From IMG/VR virus record IMGVR_UViG_3300043015_000553, positions 1 to 20,349 of that record: DNA of 20,349 nucleotides; one strand, given 5' to 3'. Source of the DNA: a virus. Under the pieces are notes generated by a model that was not told the origin of the DNA, made no database searches, and saw nothing but the letters and a program-made list of their open reading frames with translations. The position numbers and the translations under genes were made by a program. Numbering within the stretch: the stretch's first letter is position 1; each line of letters opens with the position of its first letter. Positions 1 to 7,560 of the stretch are shown piece after piece.

Positions 1-903
1 GTAGTTCTAGAAGATGCTACTATTACTAGGATCACTCTTCATAATATTGGTATTATCGAAGAGCATAATCTAGGGCTAGGTGATACTATTCTAGTAGAAA
101 GAGCGGGTGGTGTAATACCTAAGTTTATAAGCGTTGTAGAGCACTCTAAGCACAATCTTAAAATTACTAAAGAGCACGCAGAAAAAGCTCTTAATGTTGC
201 TACATACAAAAACGGTCCTAAACTATTTACAGTTGAGAAAGACAAAGCATCTAGCGATAAAGTGATTGAGCATTTTGTTAAGGTAATGGAAATCAAAGGT
301 CTTGGTCCTGCTAGCCTTAAGAAAATGGCGTTTAATACACCAGCAGATATCTTTTCCTGCACTACATGGTCAAAATTGGGAGTAAACGGCGAAAAAATAA
401 AAATAGAACTTGATAAAGCTAAAAATAAGCCTTATAATCAAGTATTAGCTGCTTTAGGAATTCCAGGAGTGGGAAGATCAGCAGCTAAACTTATCGTCAC
501 TAAATTACCAAAATTTACTGACTTAAAAGATATTGCTGTTACTGACATCAAAGGCGTGGGCCCTTCTACAGAGCAGTCAATTCTATCATGGTTAGAAGAT
601 AATCAGAGTTGGGTAGAAAAACTACCTTTAGCTCTAGAAGAAAAAGTTCTAACTTCTGATGTAATAACAACAGAAATCAAGAAAGTATGTATCACAGGAA
701 AGCTAGACATGACCAGAGGTGATCTAGCTGATATACTTACATCTAAAGGGTTTACTGTTACTAGTACTGTAACGAAAGACTGTTACGCACTAATAACAGG
801 AGGAGACACTACCTCTTCAAAATATAAAAAAGCTGTTCAATACAACACAAAGATAGTTGACTACTGGTCAAGTAAAAAAGATGTGTTACAAGGAGTTTTT
901 TGA
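1..903 (+). CDS. ligA: NAD+-dependent DNA ligase, C-terminal part (5' end outside window)
   Basis: The frame is open from base 1, giving 300 residues of a LigA-type ligase, which seals nicks using NAD+. The visible part starts inside the OB fold: residues 8-47 contain TITRITLHN and the VERAGGVIPK block typical of LigA. Next comes a segment aligned with the usual Cys4 zinc finger, but it has no cysteine between about residues 45 and 118. Helix-hairpin-helix motifs follow (MEIKGLGPASL near residue 95, LGIPGVGRSAAK near 155 and IKGVGPST near 185), then a C-terminal BRCT domain from about residue 222 (VCITGKLDMTRG). The adenylation domain lies upstream and is not seen. In T5 the ligase is split into two genes, so this could be the second subunit of a split enzyme or the tail of a full one. 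Family assignment is firm; zinc-finger loss is read directly from the translation. Confidence 0.93.
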   Translation, partial: VVLEDATITRITLHNIGIIEEHNLGLGDTILVERAGGVIPKFISVVEHSKHNLKITKEHAEKALNVATYKNGPKLFTVEKDKASSDKVIEHFVKVMEIKGLGPASLKKMAFNTPADIFSCTTWSKLGVNGEKIKIELDKAKNKPYNQVLAALGIPGVGRSAAKLIVTKLPKFTDLKDIAVTDIKGVGPSTEQSILSWLEDNQSWVEKLPLALEEKVLTSDVITTEIKKVCITGKLDMTRGDLADILTSKGFTVTSTVTKDCYALITGGDTTSSKYKKAVQYNTKIVDYWSSKKDVLQGVF

Positions 904-931
904 ATATTTTTTAAGGTAGCAAGCTCACAAA

Positions 932-967
932 AAACTTTAACTTTATAGTTGCTTAATGTTAAAGTTT
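932..967. repeat. 10-bp perfect inverted repeat upstream of the HTH-repeat gene
   Basis: AAACTTTAAC (932-941) and GTTAAAGTTT (958-967) are exact reverse complements separated by 16 nt. It lies in the 129-nt gap after the ligase stop and overlaps the weak promoter candidate at 949-977. No T tract follows, so it does not look like an intrinsic terminator. An operator for the DNA-binding protein just downstream is possible but is inference. Confidence 0.7.
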
Positions 968-977
968 GTATTAATAT
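949..977 (+). promoter_or_regulatory. weak sigma70-like promoter candidate for the HTH-repeat gene
   Basis: TTGCTT (949-954) and TAATAT (972-977) are separated by 17 nt. Matches to consensus are only partial and the region is AT-rich, so chance is possible. The downstream gene looks highly expressed and has its own terminator, which makes a dedicated promoter in this gap likely even if this is not the exact one. Confidence 0.35.
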
Positions 978-989
978 CTAAATATAACA

Positions 990-1005
990 AAGAGAACTTT
1001 CTCTT
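990..1005 (+). repeat. short dyad in the leader of the HTH-repeat gene
   Basis: AAGAGAA (990-996) and TTCTCTT (999-1005) form a 7-bp dyad. As RNA it would be a 6-bp stem with an ACTT loop, ending 16 nt before the AAGGAA ribosome binding site at 1021-1026. A 5'-end mRNA stabilising hairpin or a protein-binding site would fit; neither is shown. Confidence 0.5.
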
Positions 1006-1032
1006 AACAACACACTAACAAAGGAAACATTA

Positions 1033-1725
1033 ATGTCTAAATTCGAATACACCGACGAAATGGTTGCACGTATGCAAGAAGTTGCTAACAGTGGCCTAGA
1101 CGAGGAAAAAATCACAGCACTTATGGAGGAATTTGACTTTCCTCGCCGTTCTGTAACAGCTAAACTACGTAAGCTTGGTTATGATGTACCTCGTAAGCCT
1201 AGCGCTGCTCCTATCTTCTCCGCAGAAGAAACTGAAACTCTAGGCGCTTTCCTAGAAGCAAATTCCGGCAATATGACTGCTGAAGAAATCGCGTCTCATT
1301 TCTCCGGTGAATGGGGCCGTGAAGTTACTGCTCGTCAGATCAACGGTAAAGCACTTTCTATGGAAATGACTGGCCATATTAAGCCTGCTGATAAAAAAGT
1401 AACTCCTCGTACTTACACAGAAGCAGAAGAAACAACTATCGCACAGATGGTAGAAGCTGGCAAGTTCCTAGAAGAAATCGCAGACGCTATGGGTCGCCCT
1501 GTAAACTCCGTTCGCGGTAAGCTTCTTTCTATGGGTCTAAAAGCGCCTCAGCGTGATAAAAAAGACAACAAGACCGATGCTTATGCTGGTATCGAGGATA
1601 TGCTAGATCAAACTGTTGAAGAGCTAGCAACTCACTTCGATAAAACTGTCCGCGGTGTAAAGACTGTGCTAACTCGTCGTGGGCTAGCATGTGCAGACTA
1701 CACCCCAAAGGCTGCTGCAGAGTAA
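1033..1725 (+). CDS. four-repeat HTH DNA-binding protein, likely T5 D5 counterpart
   Basis: This 230-residue protein is built from about four repeats of roughly 45-55 residues, near residues 5-52, 60-118, 127-175 and 182-225. Each has a predicted helix-turn-helix pattern ending in a V-x(2-4)-KL-x(3)-G-like helix, seen as SVTAKLRKLGYDVPRK, SVRGKLLSMGLKAP and GVKTVLTRRGLA. This suggests a homeodomain/Myb-like DNA-binding array. Codon use is richer in GCT, CGT and GC-containing codons than its neighbours, the ribosome binding site AAGGAA is well placed, and a strong terminator follows directly. These features point to a single abundant transcript. T5 encodes an abundant double-stranded DNA-binding protein, D5, at a comparable position; I infer an analogous role in coating DNA or controlling late expression. 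No sequence homology to D5 is claimed. Confidence 0.72.
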   Translation: MSKFEYTDEMVARMQEVANSGLDEEKITALMEEFDFPRRSVTAKLRKLGYDVPRKPSAAPIFSAEETETLGAFLEANSGNMTAEEIASHFSGEWGREVTARQINGKALSMEMTGHIKPADKKVTPRTYTEAEETTIAQMVEAGKFLEEIADAMGRPVNSVRGKLLSMGLKAPQRDKKDNKTDAYAGIEDMLDQTVEELATHFDKTVRGVKTVLTRRGLACADYTPKAAAE

Positions 1726-1750
1726 TCTGCTAAATAAACTAAAAGTTACT

Positions 1751-1778
1751 AGGATGGCGGAAACGCCATCCTTTTTTT
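1751..1778 (+). terminator. strong intrinsic terminator after the HTH-repeat gene
   Basis: AGGATGGCG (1751-1759), GAAA loop, CGCCATCCT (1764-1772), then six further T residues. This is a perfect 9-bp, GC-rich stem closed by a GNRA tetraloop with a U tract, a textbook Rho-independent terminator 25 nt after the stop codon. Confidence 0.95.
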
Positions 1779-1791
1779 ATGGGAGTATCAA

Positions 1792-2100
1792 ATGAATAGC
1801 GATTTTATATTAGAAGATTTACCTGACGAATCTTTAGACGCCGTACTAGCTATGGAAATGGAAAATAAAATTATATACTTTTCTAACCTAATAGAGCATT
1901 TCTATCCTGACCTAAGTGAGGAAGATGATCAATACACAGATTTGCTTGAGTTATATATAAGCAGTTTTTACGTAGAAAAGCTGTATAGGTCGAATAGGTT
2001 TTTTAATGAAAAATTTACTCCAATTTATACTATGACAGGTCTTATAAGAGATATTTCAGCAGATATGTTTCTGCTAGATAATGACCTAAGTGTTCATTAA
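1792..2100 (+). CDS. small acidic protein of unknown function
   Basis: The product is 102 residues, strongly acidic (many D/E, for example FILEDLPDESLD and LSEEDDQYTDLLE) with a tyrosine- and phenylalanine-rich middle. No membrane segment, signal peptide or known motif is visible. The start is supported by GGGAG at 1780-1784, eight nt upstream. It begins 13 nt after the terminator with no convincing promoter between, so it is probably expressed by read-through or from an unrecognised start. Base composition is AT-rich like the replication genes and unlike the preceding gene. A small acidic early phage protein could act as an inhibitor or DNA mimic, but nothing here demonstrates that. Confidence 0.7.
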   Translation: MNSDFILEDLPDESLDAVLAMEMENKIIYFSNLIEHFYPDLSEEDDQYTDLLELYISSFYVEKLYRSNRFFNEKFTPIYTMTGLIRDISADMFLLDNDLSVH

Positions 2101-2106
2101 TAATAT

Positions 2107-2135
2107 TTGACATACCTAGGAGAATTTTATATAAT
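2107..2135 (+). promoter_or_regulatory. consensus sigma70 promoter (P1) for the replication operon
   Basis: TTGACA (2107-2112), 17-nt spacer, TATAAT (2130-2135): a perfect match to the bacterial housekeeping consensus in a non-coding gap, facing the replication genes. Transcription would begin near 2141-2143, leaving a leader of about 110 nt that contains the 10-bp palindrome ATGCTAGCAT at 2168-2177. Confidence 0.9.
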
Positions 2136-2167
2136 TATAGGATGCTTCTTTTATTTCGTAAGCCGTA

Positions 2168-2177
2168 ATGCTAGCAT
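2168..2177. repeat. 10-bp palindrome between the two promoters
   Basis: ATGCTAGCAT is a perfect 10-bp palindrome located between P1 and P2, where a bound protein could affect both. It could be an operator, although such short palindromes arise by chance. Confidence 0.35.
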
Positions 2178-2194
2178 ATAAAACTGTTTTCAGC

Positions 2195-2223
2195 TGGACA
2201 CTTTGTTACTTATGAGATATACT
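2195..2223 (+). promoter_or_regulatory. second sigma70-type promoter (P2)
   Basis: TGGACA (2195-2200), 17-nt spacer, TATACT (2218-2223), five of six matches in each box. A further TATAAT lies at 2225-2230 with non-optimal spacing. Transcription would start about 20 nt before the ATG at 2254, giving a very short leader compared with P1. Confidence 0.75.
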
Positions 2224-2253
2224 ATATAATAATGATTACTAATAGGGTTACAA

Positions 2254-3024
2254 ATGAGTAAAAAAGCAACAACTGAAATATCAGAAGCAAAAATACGGCA
2301 AGCTAAATGGTATTTAAAAGCAGGTAAAACTAAGAAATTTGTTTGCGAACATTTAGGTATTCCTTATAATACAAAACGTTTAACTAAATTGATAGAGGAT
2401 TTTGATAAATCCCTAGAGCGAGAAGCTGCGCTTAAAAAAGCTGCCAAAAACAAAATATTTACTAAAGCTGAGAAAGACGGCATAGCCAGAGCTTATCTTA
2501 ATGGGGAAACTCAGTCAGGGTTAGCTAAGCAATATTATGTGTCTGCTCAACGCATTAAAAATATCCTGCTTGAGACTGGCACCCCTATACGTGCTAGAGG
2601 TAAAAAACAAGCAGCTACAGTAGATCATATTGTACAAGATCTAGAAGTAAAATTTAATAAAGGAGATAAAGTATTTATTGCTAAAGAGAATTGCTTTGCT
2701 ATTGTAGACGAAGTATATGACGAAGACTTATTAGAATACCTAGAGTCTGGTCGACAAAAAGCAATAGAAACTTACCCTTTTAAACCCAATAAACAAGGGT
2801 TATCAGGAGTGCACGAAGAACCTAAAGAAGGTGTGCACTATGAAGTATATTGGATATTTGATGACGGAAAGCACGTAAAAATGAAAGCAATGTTGCAGTT
2901 GCGTAATCAAATAATGAAAGTACTTGAAGAAACAGGTAGAGAGTATTATAGGGTTTGGATAGATGAAGATTACAAATGCTTTAAATACGTTAAAAGGGAC
3001 GAACTCTACCCAGTAAAGGGATAA
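2254..3024 (+). CDS. HTH DNA-binding protein of the replication operon
   Basis: First gene after the tandem promoters, 256 residues. Two helix-turn-helix-like segments are visible: residues about 12-50 (KIRQAKWYLKAGKTKKFVCE then LGIPYNTKRL) and about 70-112 (FTKAEKDGIARAYLNGETQS, then VSAQRIKNIL). They resemble the resolvase/homeodomain class that recognises DNA through A-x-x-Y-x-x-G-x-[ST] spacing. A basic linker (RARGKK) follows, and then a distinct C-terminal half with KGDKVFIAKENCFAIVDEVY, which reads like a small beta-barrel, and aromatic, charged sequence to the end. GGGTTA precedes the ATG. Its place directly before helicase and primase suggests an origin-binding, helicase-loading or regulatory role; this is inference from position. 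No specific family name is recognised. Confidence 0.75.
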   Translation: MSKKATTEISEAKIRQAKWYLKAGKTKKFVCEHLGIPYNTKRLTKLIEDFDKSLEREAALKKAAKNKIFTKAEKDGIARAYLNGETQSGLAKQYYVSAQRIKNILLETGTPIRARGKKQAATVDHIVQDLEVKFNKGDKVFIAKENCFAIVDEVYDEDLLEYLESGRQKAIETYPFKPNKQGLSGVHEEPKEGVHYEVYWIFDDGKHVKMKAMLQLRNQIMKVLEETGREYYRVWIDEDYKCFKYVKRDELYPVKG

Positions 3025-3026
3025 TA

Positions 3027-4418
3027 ATGGCAATAGACTTACAAAGAGTTGCTTTGCGAAGGCTACTAGATTCGCAAAGCAATGATTTATATTCTAAAAT
3101 TTTTGACAACTACTTTACCGGAATAAATGCTATTATTTTTGGTAAGATTAAGTCTTTTTATAAAGCTAATACTCGTCTACCTTCTCTAGACGAGTTTACT
3201 GCTGTCCACAAGGATAGTACAGTACAAGAATATTTAGAATCTCAGATATGTTCTGAGGATTCTGTAAACTCAGAAATTAGTGATTCATTTCTGATTGCAC
3301 AACTACAAGACTACTTTGTAAGAGAAGAAACTATTGTATTTGTTGATAAGCTAGTTGACAGCTTAGAAGATTTAGAAAAAGTAGAGATAGTAGATAAATT
3401 TCAGAATCACTTATTAGCCTTAAACAGTGCTATACCTACCGATGATGAGCTTTTTGATGTTGCTGAGCTAGACTTTTTTCCTTCAGAAGACGATTTCAAT
3501 ATCTTTCCTTCTGGGCTATCTAATGAATATGATGCTATAAATGGCGGTTTTGCTACTCAAGAGTTAGTGCTTCTAGGCGGTAGAAGAGGTTCTGGTAAGT
3601 CTATTATATCCCTCAACTTAGCCTTAAATCGTTTCTTACAAGGGAACACTGTAGCATTTTTTAGTATCGAAATGAGGTATAAAGAAGTATATGACAGATT
3701 ATTGTCTATTATATCAGGAGTTCCTTTTCTAGATATATTTAAAAATAAACTTACACCAGCTCAAAGGCTACAGATTGCAAAAGCAAAATTTGCTACCTTC
3801 TATGAAAGCTCAGACACAGTAACAAACCTATTAGGAGAATTTGAGTTAGATAAAGACTACAAAAAGTTTGAAAAGAGGGTAAAAATTGAAAAACCTACAC
3901 TCAAAGAACACCGGCTATTCTTAATTGATGATGAGTCCCTATCTTTAAATAGGATTGATCACTATTATAACTTATTTGGAAATAAGTATCCTAATTTTAA
4001 TATGTCAGTTGTGGACTACCTAAACATTATTAAACATGAAGACCAAAAAGACTGGAAAACACAGATCGTAATTGCTGATAACCTAAAATCCCTATCTAGA
4101 AAATACGATCTAACAACAGTGTCTCCTTATCAGATTGATGCTAGTGGTGAAGCTAGATTTGCTAAAGGCATCCTTGATAGTGCTGATAGAAGTTTTAACT
4201 TCTTTCCAGCTAATGAAGGTGATGATAGGTCTCTAGAAAATAAATTAGCTATCCATACTACTAAAATAAGAAACGGTAAGCATATGAGTTTTGATGTGGC
4301 TATGAATTGGGAATGTGTAAAAATCAATCCTGCAAGTAGTGATGTTATAGCAGAAAGACCTCATAGTGCTACTAAGTTCGGTAGTGATAACGAAAAACAA
4401 GGACCAAAAGACGTATGA
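3027..4418 (+). CDS. DnaB-type replicative DNA helicase
   Basis: A 463-residue RecA-fold hexameric helicase that would unwind DNA at the fork. The ATPase core carries Walker A GRRGSGKS at residues 185-192, the DnaB motif FFSIEM shortly after it, and the VVDYLNIIKHE block equivalent to the DnaB VIDYLQLM motif B. A downstream DASGEARFAKGILDSAD stretch corresponds to the arginine-finger region. The roughly 150-residue N-terminal part is acidic and poorly conserved, as expected for a phage version of the primase-interacting domain. The start follows AAAGGG by six nt and lies two nt after the previous stop. The gene overlaps the primase start by four nt (ATGA), so the two proteins are probably translationally coupled. 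Several perfect hairpins lie in its first 270 nt and are listed separately. Confidence 0.93.
   Translation: MAIDLQRVALRRLLDSQSNDLYSKIFDNYFTGINAIIFGKIKSFYKANTRLPSLDEFTAVHKDSTVQEYLESQICSEDSVNSEISDSFLIAQLQDYFVREETIVFVDKLVDSLEDLEKVEIVDKFQNHLLALNSAIPTDDELFDVAELDFFPSEDDFNIFPSGLSNEYDAINGGFATQELVLLGGRRGSGKSIISLNLALNRFLQGNTVAFFSIEMRYKEVYDRLLSIISGVPFLDIFKNKLTPAQRLQIAKAKFATFYESSDTVTNLLGEFELDKDYKKFEKRVKIEKPTLKEHRLFLIDDESLSLNRIDHYYNLFGNKYPNFNMSVVDYLNIIKHEDQKDWKTQIVIADNLKSLSRKYDLTTVSPYQIDASGEARFAKGILDSADRSFNFFPANEGDDRSLENKLAIHTTKIRNGKHMSFDVAMNWECVKINPASSDVIAERPHSATKFGSDNEKQGPKDV
3049..3082 (+). repeat. 12-bp perfect hairpin inside the helicase gene start
   Basis: TTGCTTTGCGAA (3049-3060) and TTCGCAAAGCAA (3071-3082) are exact reverse complements around a 10-nt loop. 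It covers helicase codons 8-19 and starts 22 nt after the ATG. There is no T tract. Such a stable stem near a start codon could slow translation or act as a protein site; a chance match of this length is unlikely in 20 kb. Confidence 0.75.
3171..3195 (+). repeat. 9-bp hairpin in the helicase gene
   Basis: ACTCGTCTA (3171-3179) and TAGACGAGT (3187-3195) pair perfectly around a 7-nt loop inside the coding sequence. One or two stems of this length are expected by chance in 20 kb; it is noted because it is the second near this gene's start, with an 8-bp stem (3270-3277 with 3287-3294) close behind. Confidence 0.5.
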
Positions 4419-5281
4419 CAGACTTGTTAGATCTTCTTACTAAGCGAGGTATTACATACCAAAAAACTAACAATCCGGCAGAAATACTATTGTACTGTAC
4501 TAGCGGAGAGCATCAAGATAACTCTCCTAGTTTGTCTTTTAATATTGAAAAAGGTATTTTTAACTGCTGGAGTTGTGGTTTCAGAGGCGGTATAAACAAA
4601 TACTTAGCTAGTATAGGCGAAATACCTTTAATAGACATTGATAGTAAACAACCCTACAAAATCATGAAGCTAAAAGAAAAGATAAATAAAAAGCTTCAGA
4701 TTGATGCTATTAAATTACCTGACGATAGACGCATCTTTTCCGAAGAGTTTAGAGGTATAGCTCCAGAAATATATAGATCCTTTGGCGCTTTTACTACTGT
4801 AGAGCTAGGATTACAAGACTATTTATGTATCCCTATATTTCAGCACGGAAAACTAAGGTTCATAGAAGGTAGACTGCTAAAAGATTTAGAAAACCAGTCT
4901 AAATATAGTAGAAAACCTGGTAGTTCTAAAACTGCTGATTGCCTATTTCCGTTAGACAGAATATCTAACACTAATCATGTTATCTTAGTAGAAGGGCTTT
5001 ATGATATGCTAAATATGTGGCAGAACGGTTTTAAGAATACTCTGTGCATATTTGGGTCAACTAATTTTAATAAAGATAAAGTAAAGCTGCTAGATAATAG
5101 AGGAGTTATACGCGTAGATATAATGATGGATTCAGATGAATCTGGTACAAAAGCAGCAGAAAAAATACAAAAACTATTGGATTCTAGTAATATTTATGCT
5201 AGAATTATAAGATTACCAAAGGGTGTTGACCCAGGTGAATTAACTAAACAACAAGCAGAATCATTACTTAGAAAGGTGTAA
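4415..5281 (+). CDS. DnaG-type DNA primase
   Basis: A 288-residue primase that would make RNA primers for lagging-strand synthesis. The N-terminal zinc-binding module is clear: C28, H33, C51 and C54 in the pattern CTSGEH...NCWSCG. The catalytic Toprim domain follows, with the acidic motif VEGLYD (E193) and the metal-binding MDSDESG motif (D239, D241). At half the length of bacterial DnaG it lacks the long C-terminal helicase-binding domain, which is common in phages. Translation starts within the helicase stop (ATGA), keeping primase and helicase stoichiometry linked, and the polymerase gene begins two nt after its stop. Assignment rests on both domains being present in the right order. Confidence 0.93.
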   Translation: MTDLLDLLTKRGITYQKTNNPAEILLYCTSGEHQDNSPSLSFNIEKGIFNCWSCGFRGGINKYLASIGEIPLIDIDSKQPYKIMKLKEKINKKLQIDAIKLPDDRRIFSEEFRGIAPEIYRSFGAFTTVELGLQDYLCIPIFQHGKLRFIEGRLLKDLENQSKYSRKPGSSKTADCLFPLDRISNTNHVILVEGLYDMLNMWQNGFKNTLCIFGSTNFNKDKVKLLDNRGVIRVDIMMDSDESGTKAAEKIQKLLDSSNIYARIIRLPKGVDPGELTKQQAESLLRKV

Positions 5282-5283
5282 CT

Positions 5284-7560
5284 ATGACTGACGTTTGTTT
5301 TGTTTTTCCTAGCACTTCAGAAAAGAGTGCCGAGAAAATCATTAATAAGTATCTAAAAAATGTAGAATTTGATGTTAAATATCTATGCTCTACAGAGAAA
5401 GAAAAAATCCTCAAAAAAGATGTAGACTTAGACTTATCAAGCTTAGATGCTTATAAGATTGTGTGCCCTGTAGGTGCAGAGTCTCTAAAATACGTGGCTG
5501 GTATGACTGGAGTTCAGAAGTATAACGGAATATACGTTGAGCACAAGTATCTACCTATTATGCACCCAAATATCATTACTGTGCGCCCACAACTAGAAGA
5601 TGATATTATAAAAGCTTTTAATAATATTCCTAAGCTACTTTCCGGTGAAGAGCTTACTAAAAAGCATGAAAAAGATTACTGTTTTATTGAGACTGAGGAA
5701 CAGTTCAATAAATACAAACAACAAATAGAAGAAGCAGACACTATTGTAGCAGATATCGAGACCTCTAGCTTGTCTCCGTATAACGGTAGTATCTTAGGCA
5801 TTGTATTATCAACGCGCCCACACCAGGGTCTTTATGTATCTAAAGAAATAGTATACAAATATAAAACTTGGTTTCATAATATCTTTAAAACGAAGAAGAT
5901 CATATTTCATAACTCAAAGTTCGACGTAAGGTTCATGGTGCACGAACTGGGCTTTGAGTTTCCAGACTTTGAAGATACGATGTTACTGCATTACTGTCTA
6001 GAGGAGGCTGTAGGTACTCACGGCCTAAAACCATTGGCTATGCGTTTTACAGATCTAGGTGACTACGAACGTGATCTTGATGATTATAAAAAGACTTTCT
6101 GTAGAAAAAATAAAATCAAACTAGCTGACTTTAACTATGGTATGCTACCTGATGAAATTCTAGCACCTTACGGCTGTAAAGACGGAGATGCTACATTTCA
6201 GCTTTACAATAAGTTTAAGCCTCTAGTTGATAGAAGTGAGCAATTCTCTAAACTATATAATAATATCCTAATGCCAGGTACTCGTGCTATTATTCAGCTA
6301 GAGACTAATGGCGGCCCTGTTGATAAAGAACAAGTAAACTGGCTTGCAGAACAGTATCAAATCGACGTTGAAGAGTGTCGTGCAGAAATTGAAGAGCACG
6401 AAGCGGTAAAACGTTTTGAGCGTATACATGGTAAAAGCTTTAACCCCAACTCTACAGCACAGCTGCGAGAGCTGTTCTTTAGCATACTTAATATCCGCCC
6501 AACTAAAAAGACAGATACAGGGGCGTGGTCTGTAGATAAAGAAGTACTAAAAAGTATTGATCACCCGCTAGCAGAAGCTGTTTTAGATTTACGAGAAAAG
6601 TCTAAAATGGCAGGTACTTACATCAATAATATTAAAAACGGTATTGACCCTGATAGCAGGCTTCGTAGTGGCTTTAACATTCACGGCACTACTTCTGGTC
6701 GTCTAAGCTCTAGCGGTGTTATTAATTATCAAAACATACCGCGAGATAACAAAGACATCAAAAAGCTATTTAAAGCTAGACCAGGCTATAAAATAATTCA
6801 GTGCGACTTAGGAACAGCCGAAGTTTATTATGCAGCTGTTTTGAGCGGTGATAAGTTTCTACAACAAGCGTTCATTGACAAACTAGACTTCCACTCTTAT
6901 GTAGCTAAGCAGATGTTTAATCTGCCTTGCGAAGTTAATGAAGTTAAAAAGTTTTATCCTGCTGAGAGACAGTATGCAAAGGCAATCACCTTCGGGATTA
7001 TGTATCAGGCAGGGCCAGCTAAAATTGCTGAGACTGTCAATAAAGATGCTAAACCAGGAGAAGAAATATCTATAGTTCAGGCAAAACAGTTTATTAATAA
7101 GTACTTTAACGAAGCTCGCGCACTAAAACGTTTTATTGATGATTCAAATCATCAGATCGAGAATCACGCGTTTATCTATTCATTTTTTGGCCGTAAGCGC
7201 AGACTACCAGAAGCAAAAGCTGACAGCCCTGGAGTAGCTAAACATGCTATCCGCTCTGGAGTTAACTTTTTAGTACAGTCAGTAGCTTCTGATATTAACG
7301 TATTAGGTCTTATTGATTTAATGAATTGGGTAGGAGATAGAGGGTATCAAGAGGATATAATACCTTTTACTGTAGTTCATGACTCTATCGTATCTGAAGT
7401 GCGTGAAGAACTAGTAGAAGAGTATATTTCTAATGCTAAAGAGTGTATACAACGTGACAGAGGCTTATCTATTCCTGGATGCCCTATTAAAGTAGATTTT
7501 GAAATAGGAGACAGCTGGGGAGAATTAGTAGATGAAGAAAAATATATTAAAGCTGCGTAA
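5284..7560 (+). CDS. family A DNA polymerase with 3'-5' exonuclease, T5/SPO1-like
   Basis: This 758-residue replicative polymerase has three parts. Residues 1-130 resemble a degenerate uracil-DNA-glycosylase-like fold: VCPVGAESLKYVAG, a KYNGIYVEH segment and YLPIMHPNIITVRP match the spacing of the end of family 4-type UDGs. The proofreading exonuclease has D157 and E159 (ADIETSS), HNSKFDVRFM (Exo II) and YGCKDGDATF (Exo III). The polymerase domain has motif A CDLGTAEVYYAA (D508), motif B RQYAKAITFGIMYQAG (R562, K566, Y574) and motif C VVHDSIVSEV (H699, D700). Motif C has Ser where E. coli Pol I has Glu. There is no 5'-3' exonuclease domain; that activity is supplied separately by the flap endonuclease gene near the end of the window. 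GTGTAACT precedes the start, with GGTG as weak Shine-Dalgarno. Confidence 0.95.
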   Translation: MTDVCFVFPSTSEKSAEKIINKYLKNVEFDVKYLCSTEKEKILKKDVDLDLSSLDAYKIVCPVGAESLKYVAGMTGVQKYNGIYVEHKYLPIMHPNIITVRPQLEDDIIKAFNNIPKLLSGEELTKKHEKDYCFIETEEQFNKYKQQIEEADTIVADIETSSLSPYNGSILGIVLSTRPHQGLYVSKEIVYKYKTWFHNIFKTKKIIFHNSKFDVRFMVHELGFEFPDFEDTMLLHYCLEEAVGTHGLKPLAMRFTDLGDYERDLDDYKKTFCRKNKIKLADFNYGMLPDEILAPYGCKDGDATFQLYNKFKPLVDRSEQFSKLYNNILMPGTRAIIQLETNGGPVDKEQVNWLAEQYQIDVEECRAEIEEHEAVKRFERIHGKSFNPNSTAQLRELFFSILNIRPTKKTDTGAWSVDKEVLKSIDHPLAEAVLDLREKSKMAGTYINNIKNGIDPDSRLRSGFNIHGTTSGRLSSSGVINYQNIPRDNKDIKKLFKARPGYKIIQCDLGTAEVYYAAVLSGDKFLQQAFIDKLDFHSYVAKQMFNLPCEVNEVKKFYPAERQYAKAITFGIMYQAGPAKIAETVNKDAKPGEEISIVQAKQFINKYFNEARALKRFIDDSNHQIENHAFIYSFFGRKRRLPEAKADSPGVAKHAIRSGVNFLVQSVASDINVLGLIDLMNWVGDRGYQEDIIPFTVVHDSIVSEVREELVEEYISNAKECIQRDRGLSIPGCPIKVDFEIGDSWGELVDEEKYIKAA

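Noticed and set aside
262-903. Separate short gene starting at ATG 262
   Set aside because: The frame is open back to base 1 and the upstream residues are the LigA OB fold, so this ATG is internal.
2803-3033. Open frame on the minus strand over the end of the HTH gene
   Set aside because: Antisense to a well-supported gene, aromatic-rich noise, no ribosome binding site.
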